Shown: positions 61,127 to 64,000 of the stretch, one piece after another
How the letters are laid out: every line of letters starts with the position of its first letter
Position numbering within the stretch: the first letter of the stretch is position 1
Origin: Streptomyces purpureus
GTDB lineage: Bacteria; Actinomycetota; Actinomycetes; Streptomycetales; Streptomycetaceae
Length of the DNA: 64,000 nt
Assembly (NCBI RefSeq): GCF_014648195.1
Contig: NZ_BMQQ01000018.1
Location: forward strand, 79,818-143,817
Direction: 5' to 3'
Made by a program: the position numbers and the translations under genes
The notes under the pieces: model-generated
Databases searched by the model: none
Told to the model about the DNA's origin: nothing
Seen by the model: only the letters and a program-made list of their open reading frames with translations

Positions 61127-61891
61127 ATGCGTGAGTTCTTTGTGGCCGGTGGACGAAAACTGTCGTATCTGGACTTCGGCGGTCCGGGTACTCCGCTTCT
61201 CGCCCTGCACGGGCACTACAACGAGGCGTCGGCGTTCGCGCCTTTGGCTGAGGCATTGGCGCCCCGGTGGAGGGTGATCGCGCTCGATCAACGCGGGCAC
61301 GGCGAGTCCGATCGTGCTCCGCGTTACGAGCGGGACGATTACGTCGCTGATGTCGCTGCGTTTCATCGACATCTGGGCATCGGCCCGGTGGCGGTGCTGG
61401 GCCATTCGCTGGGCGGAGTGAACGCGTACCAGTACGCTGCCCGGCAGCCGGACCGGGTCCGTGCGCTGATCGTCGAGGACATCGGCGCGGTGGTTGACTG
61501 CGACTGGTCATTCACCTTGCGCTTGCCCCGCCATGCGCCGTCGCGTCACGACCTGATGGCCGCGCTGGGCTCGACGGCTCCCTATCTGGAGTGTTCCTTC
61601 CGTCGGTCGGAGGGCGGCTGGGGATTCTCGTTCGACATCGAGCACACGGTGGCGTCCCAGAAGGCACTCAATGGTGACCACTGGCGGGACTGGTCGGCGG
61701 TGGCCTGCCCCACTCTGCTGGTCCGTGGAACACGCAGCGATGAGCTGGCGGCCGCCCATGCCAGCGAAATGATCACGCGCCGCGCCGGCCAGGCCCGTCT
61801 CACCGAGCTTCCCGCCGGTCATGTCGTGCACCATGATGCCCCGGCCCAGTTCGCCGCCGCCGTCGAGGATTTCCTGTCCGTTCCGGGCTGA
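61127..61891 (+). CDS. Alpha/beta hydrolase
   Basis: 254 aa. PLLALHGHYNEASAFAPLAE supplies the HG oxyanion turn, ALDQRGHGESDR is typical of the class, and AVLGHSLGGVNAYQYAARQP holds the Ser nucleophile (near residue 97). A cap region follows, LVRGTRSDEL carries the Asp and LPAGHVVHHDAPAQF the His. Close to haloalkane-dehalogenase/esterase-like hydrolases. ATG 61127 chosen over GTG 61097 because of the leaderless promoter. The 3' end abuts a truncated transposase on the other strand. Confidence 0.88.
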   Translation: MREFFVAGGRKLSYLDFGGPGTPLLALHGHYNEASAFAPLAEALAPRWRVIALDQRGHGESDRAPRYERDDYVADVAAFHRHLGIGPVAVLGHSLGGVNAYQYAARQPDRVRALIVEDIGAVVDCDWSFTLRLPRHAPSRHDLMAALGSTAPYLECSFRRSEGGWGFSFDIEHTVASQKALNGDHWRDWSAVACPTLLVRGTRSDELAAAHASEMITRRAGQARLTELPAGHVVHHDAPAQFAAAVEDFLSVPG

Positions 61892-62445
61892 TCCGCGCAA
61901 GAGCTGACCCATGTCTGTTTCCCGGCAAGGATGGGGGGCGGTTCCCGCCGGCGTGTGCGCTCGATATCTCTGTCCTCCCAGGCGGCTGCCACGACGTGTG
62001 CCTCCTCGGCGGGAAGCCGGCGTCGCCGGTCACAGCGGAGGGGGTCAAAGGCGGTGGTCAGACGGTCGAAGGAGCGGTAGACGCGGCGGGAGAACGCGAT
62101 CCTGGCGTGGTCGTCGGCAGGGCTTTCGTCCGGGACGCCGAGCCACGACCGAGCGGGGGCCCGGAGCTCGTCGAGCAGCACTCTGCAGACATCCGCGAGG
62201 CTGGCGCTGCGGTGATAGTGCAACGCCAGCAACAACCCCACCAGCACGGTCCGGACCGGGAGCCCCTTCGGGCCCGGTCGGCCTTCCAACTCGGTGTCGA
62301 TCAGCTCAAGAACTCCGGACTCCTGGAGGAGCGCGTCGAGCTGACCGACCTTGGAGTCCGGGATCCGGGCGGGTGCGTCGGTAACCGGCCGGGGCCGGCA
62401 CTGTCTGATCTTCTCCGGATGCCGCCAGGCCCGGGGCCTGGTCAC
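61819..62445 (-). pseudogene. Truncated transposase (N-terminal part only)
   Basis: The frame reads as the first ~160 residues of a DDE transposase: SKVGQLDALLQESGVLELID, GPKGLPVRTVLVGLLLALHY, HARIAFSRRVYRSFDRLTTA and EEAHVVAAAWEDRD. It then runs into sequence antisense to the hydrolase (from about 61905) and stops. The DDE catalytic domain is absent, so it is inactive. It overlaps the stop of the recombinase-like gene by four bases, so the pair may have been a unit. Confidence 0.7.
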
Positions 62446-63374
62446 CTCCCCTCCGGGCCTCGCAGGAGCCGGGCCGCGGTCACCTCATCCACCGGCGGCA
62501 CCAGGTGCTGCCAGCGGGCCAAGGACGCGGCGGAAGCGAGTCCGGCCGCCTGGGCGATCAGATGGTGATCGATATGCGCACGCATCAGCTCGACGATCCA
62601 CGTCGCCCGCAACCGGCCCACCGACACCGCGGGCAGATCCCGCGGCGGCCGGTGGATCAGCGACCAGGAGCCGATCAGGTTCTTCGCGTACTCGACGGTC
62701 CGCCCCGGCCGGAACAAATACCCGCCGCCCGCGCTCTCCGCCAGCTCACCCAGAACAGGGTCCCAGGCGGCCCGGGCGACCAGTGGAACCAGCCGCTCGA
62801 CGCCCTTGTGCAGCAGCGGCCCGTCGGTGCTCGGCCGGCGCAGATCGGTGCCCCGGCTGGCCGCGACCTCCTTCGGCTTCAGCCCCAGACCGGCACCCAG
62901 CCCCAGCAGCACCAGCGCGTCGGTCCTCTGCTGCCGGGACAGATGCGTCGCCCAGTGTCGCAGGCCCGCCAACTCGGCCGCCGTGTAGGGCTGGTACGGA
63001 CTCGCCTCGGCGTGCATCCGGACCGGAGGCGCTTCCCCGCGCTCGCTCCAGGCCAGGGCGTCACGAACGCGCAACAGCCACGTCCGGTACGTCCGGACCG
63101 ACGAGGTCTCGATCTCTCCGGCCCGCGAGAGCACGAACGCATCGATCACCTCGTTGCGCAACCACGCGTCCGCAGACCGCTCAATACCCGACGCCTCGGC
63201 CCACAATGCCAGCCTGCCGACCACGTGCAACAAGCACTCCACGTCATAGGGCACAGCCGTCACGGCCGCGGCGACGACCGACCGCACCAGCGGCGCGACC
63301 TCCGCCCACACAGGCGGCACGCTCTCGGGCCGGTAGCGGGTGATCTTCGCGGACGTAACGGGATCAAGGACCAC
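62442..63374 (-). CDS. Tyrosine-recombinase-like protein lacking clear catalytic residues
   Basis: About 310 aa from GTG 63374; no strong ribosome-binding site. The N-terminal helical SAM-like part (IERSADAWLRNEVIDAFVLS, then SVRTYRTWLLRVRDALAWSE) precedes a catalytic-domain-like half (TDALVLLGLGAGLGLKPKEV). The first catalytic Arg appears replaced by Lys/Pro (GLKPKEV), and the H-x-x-R box is degenerate (SVGRLRATWIVELMRAHIDH). Near the end, LARWQHLVPPVDEV lacks the tyrosine. It may bind DNA without cutting it. It is divergent from the XRE gene. Confidence 0.65.
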   Translation of the reverse strand: MVLDPVTSAKITRYRPESVPPVWAEVAPLVRSVVAAAVTAVPYDVECLLHVVGRLALWAEASGIERSADAWLRNEVIDAFVLSRAGEIETSSVRTYRTWLLRVRDALAWSERGEAPPVRMHAEASPYQPYTAAELAGLRHWATHLSRQQRTDALVLLGLGAGLGLKPKEVAASRGTDLRRPSTDGPLLHKGVERLVPLVARAAWDPVLGELAESAGGGYLFRPGRTVEYAKNLIGSWSLIHRPPRDLPAVSVGRLRATWIVELMRAHIDHHLIAQAAGLASAASLARWQHLVPPVDEVTAARLLRGPEGR

Positions 63375-63446
63375 GGTCCATGCATACCGGCTGGACAAGC
63401 AGCCATTCCACAGCTGATCGACTTCAACGGACAGGATGGTGCGCGC

Positions 63447-63764
63447 ATGGTCGGCGGACGCGCCCGGGCACGCTCCCCCCGGGAGCTGACCGACAATCCG
63501 GAAATCTGGCCCGAACAACCGAGCACCGACACGGCCGCCGAAGCGGTCGGCCACATCGCACGCACACTCGCCCGGGTCCTGGACGACCGTGGCCTGAGTT
63601 TGCGCGCGACTGCCGCCGGCTCCGGAGTGAACAGACAGGCCGTGGCCGACCTTCTCGCGGGACGCTCCTGGCCGGACGTGGCCACCGTCGCCCGCCTCGC
63701 CCATTTCACCGGCGCACACCTGTGGCCGGACAACACCAGTATCGATCGGAAGAGAACGCATTGA
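63447..63764 (+). CDS. XRE-type HTH regulator
   Basis: 105 aa. A Cro/CI helix-turn-helix is clear: TLARVLDDRGLSLRATAAGS, then GVNRQAVADLLAGRSWPDVA and TVARLAHFTGAHLWPD. The first 30 residues are less conserved and ATG 63447 lacks a strong ribosome-binding site, so the start is tentative. It is divergent from the recombinase-like gene over 72 bases, an arrangement that suggests control of that gene. Confidence 0.8.
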   Translation: MVGGRARARSPRELTDNPEIWPEQPSTDTAAEAVGHIARTLARVLDDRGLSLRATAAGSGVNRQAVADLLAGRSWPDVATVARLAHFTGAHLWPDNTSIDRKRTH

Positions 63765-64000
63765 GCCTCGATCCACGCCCGAAGACGCCAAACAGCGACC
63801 GGGCATGACGAAGTTCGCGGCTCCGCGCATCGAGCGGCGAAAGTCTCCACTACGCTCGAAAACGCGCGGAGCCACCTGTCGGATGGCGCTCACGCACCCG
63901 GCACCGCCGAGTCGATTGGTAGTCCCTCGGCGGTGCCACCTGAAACGCCGCGCGCTCGCGGCCGCGCTTCACTCCCGAGTGTCCCCCTGCCGCTGTTGAC
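63765..64000 (+). other. Right-end spacer
   Basis: No convincing gene; a short frame from 63805 has poor protein character. It holds the stem-loop at 63900. Confidence 0.4.
63900..63937. terminator. Perfect 12-bp stem-loop
   Basis: GGCACCGCCGAG (63900-63911) pairs with CTCGGCGGTGCC (63926-63937) around a 14-base loop. It is probably the terminator of the XRE gene or of a gene beyond the window. Confidence 0.75.

Noticed and set aside
63380..63893. Upstream extension of the recombinase-like frame to 63893
   Set aside because: The extension is antisense to the XRE gene and has no recombinase character; GTG 63374 is a better start.
1..64000. tRNA, rRNA and riboswitch genes
   Set aside because: No cloverleaf, rRNA segment or known riboswitch core was recognised by eye; a covariance-model search would be decisive.

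Overview
The window is high-GC actinobacterial DNA and reads as a Streptomyces chromosome. The evidence is strong GC3 bias, frequent GTG starts, ATGA/GTGA gene overlaps, several leaderless promoters, and Streptomyces-typical families (DUF6230/DUF6114, SARP, GlxA-type AraC, zf-HC2 anti-sigma, Ser/Thr kinase with FHA partner). Gene content is accessory or chromosome-arm-like: secreted enzymes, small regulator/target pairs, transporters, several decayed genes, and a recombinase/transposase remnant at the right end. No rRNA, tRNA or CRISPR array was recognised.

Layout. 1-4.3 kb: the 3' end of a compact operon (acyl-adenylating enzyme, LuxI-like N-acyltransferase, Asp/Asn beta-hydroxylase-like protein, DHA2 exporter) that looks like a small acyl-amide biosynthetic unit. 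4.3-8 kb: a doubly frameshifted secreted-peptidase-type hydrolase, a membrane-anchored unknown protein, a VOC protein and an orphan ligand-binding protein. 8-11 kb: a tightly overlapping operon (polyprenyl synthase, two-gene ABC exporter, SRPBCC protein). 11-18.4 kb: unknown proteins, MerR, a DUF6230/DUF6114/secreted-protein set, an ABC-F ribosome-protection-type gene behind a seven-codon leader peptide, and an alpha/beta hydrolase. 18.4-28.3 kb: regulator-rich stretch with a GlxA regulator opposite a hydrolase/SigJ chimera, a MocR regulator and class V aminotransferase sharing start-codon bases inside an inverted repeat, an enolase opposite a MarR gene with two palindromes between them, a second MarR pair and a RibD-like reductase. 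28.4-32.8 kb: ECF sigma/anti-sigma/ABC operon. 33-44.7 kb: stress and housekeeping-type genes (PRC-barrel, DUF6000-like, VOC, TetR with DUF6463-like, TerD-type, Mrr-like nuclease, THEP1-like NTPase, YbhB-like, PIMT, Vms1-like release factor, Ser/Thr kinase plus FHA).

45-57.5 kb is the most distinctive part. Three secreted proteins carry different N-terminal enzymes (GH43-like, M23 endopeptidase, transglycosylase-like) but the same C-terminal seven-bladed propeller. They are interleaved with a penicillin-acylase-type amidohydrolase, an antigen-85-type esterase and a cutinase-like hydrolase. Three promoters here share a direct repeat of TCATCGG-type heptamers with exactly 11-bp periodicity, ending 7 nt before the -10 box. 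That is the geometry of SARP operators, and a SARP gene with an extra N-terminal LuxR-type HTH lies next to them. I infer a SARP-controlled extracellular hydrolase regulon.

57.6-64 kb: a TPR-like protein, a MerR regulator fused to a DNA-clamp-like domain, a small secreted SH3-like protein, a winged-helix regulator, an alpha/beta hydrolase, a truncated transposase, a degenerate tyrosine-recombinase-like protein and a divergent XRE regulator. All function calls come from reading motifs; no database search was run.
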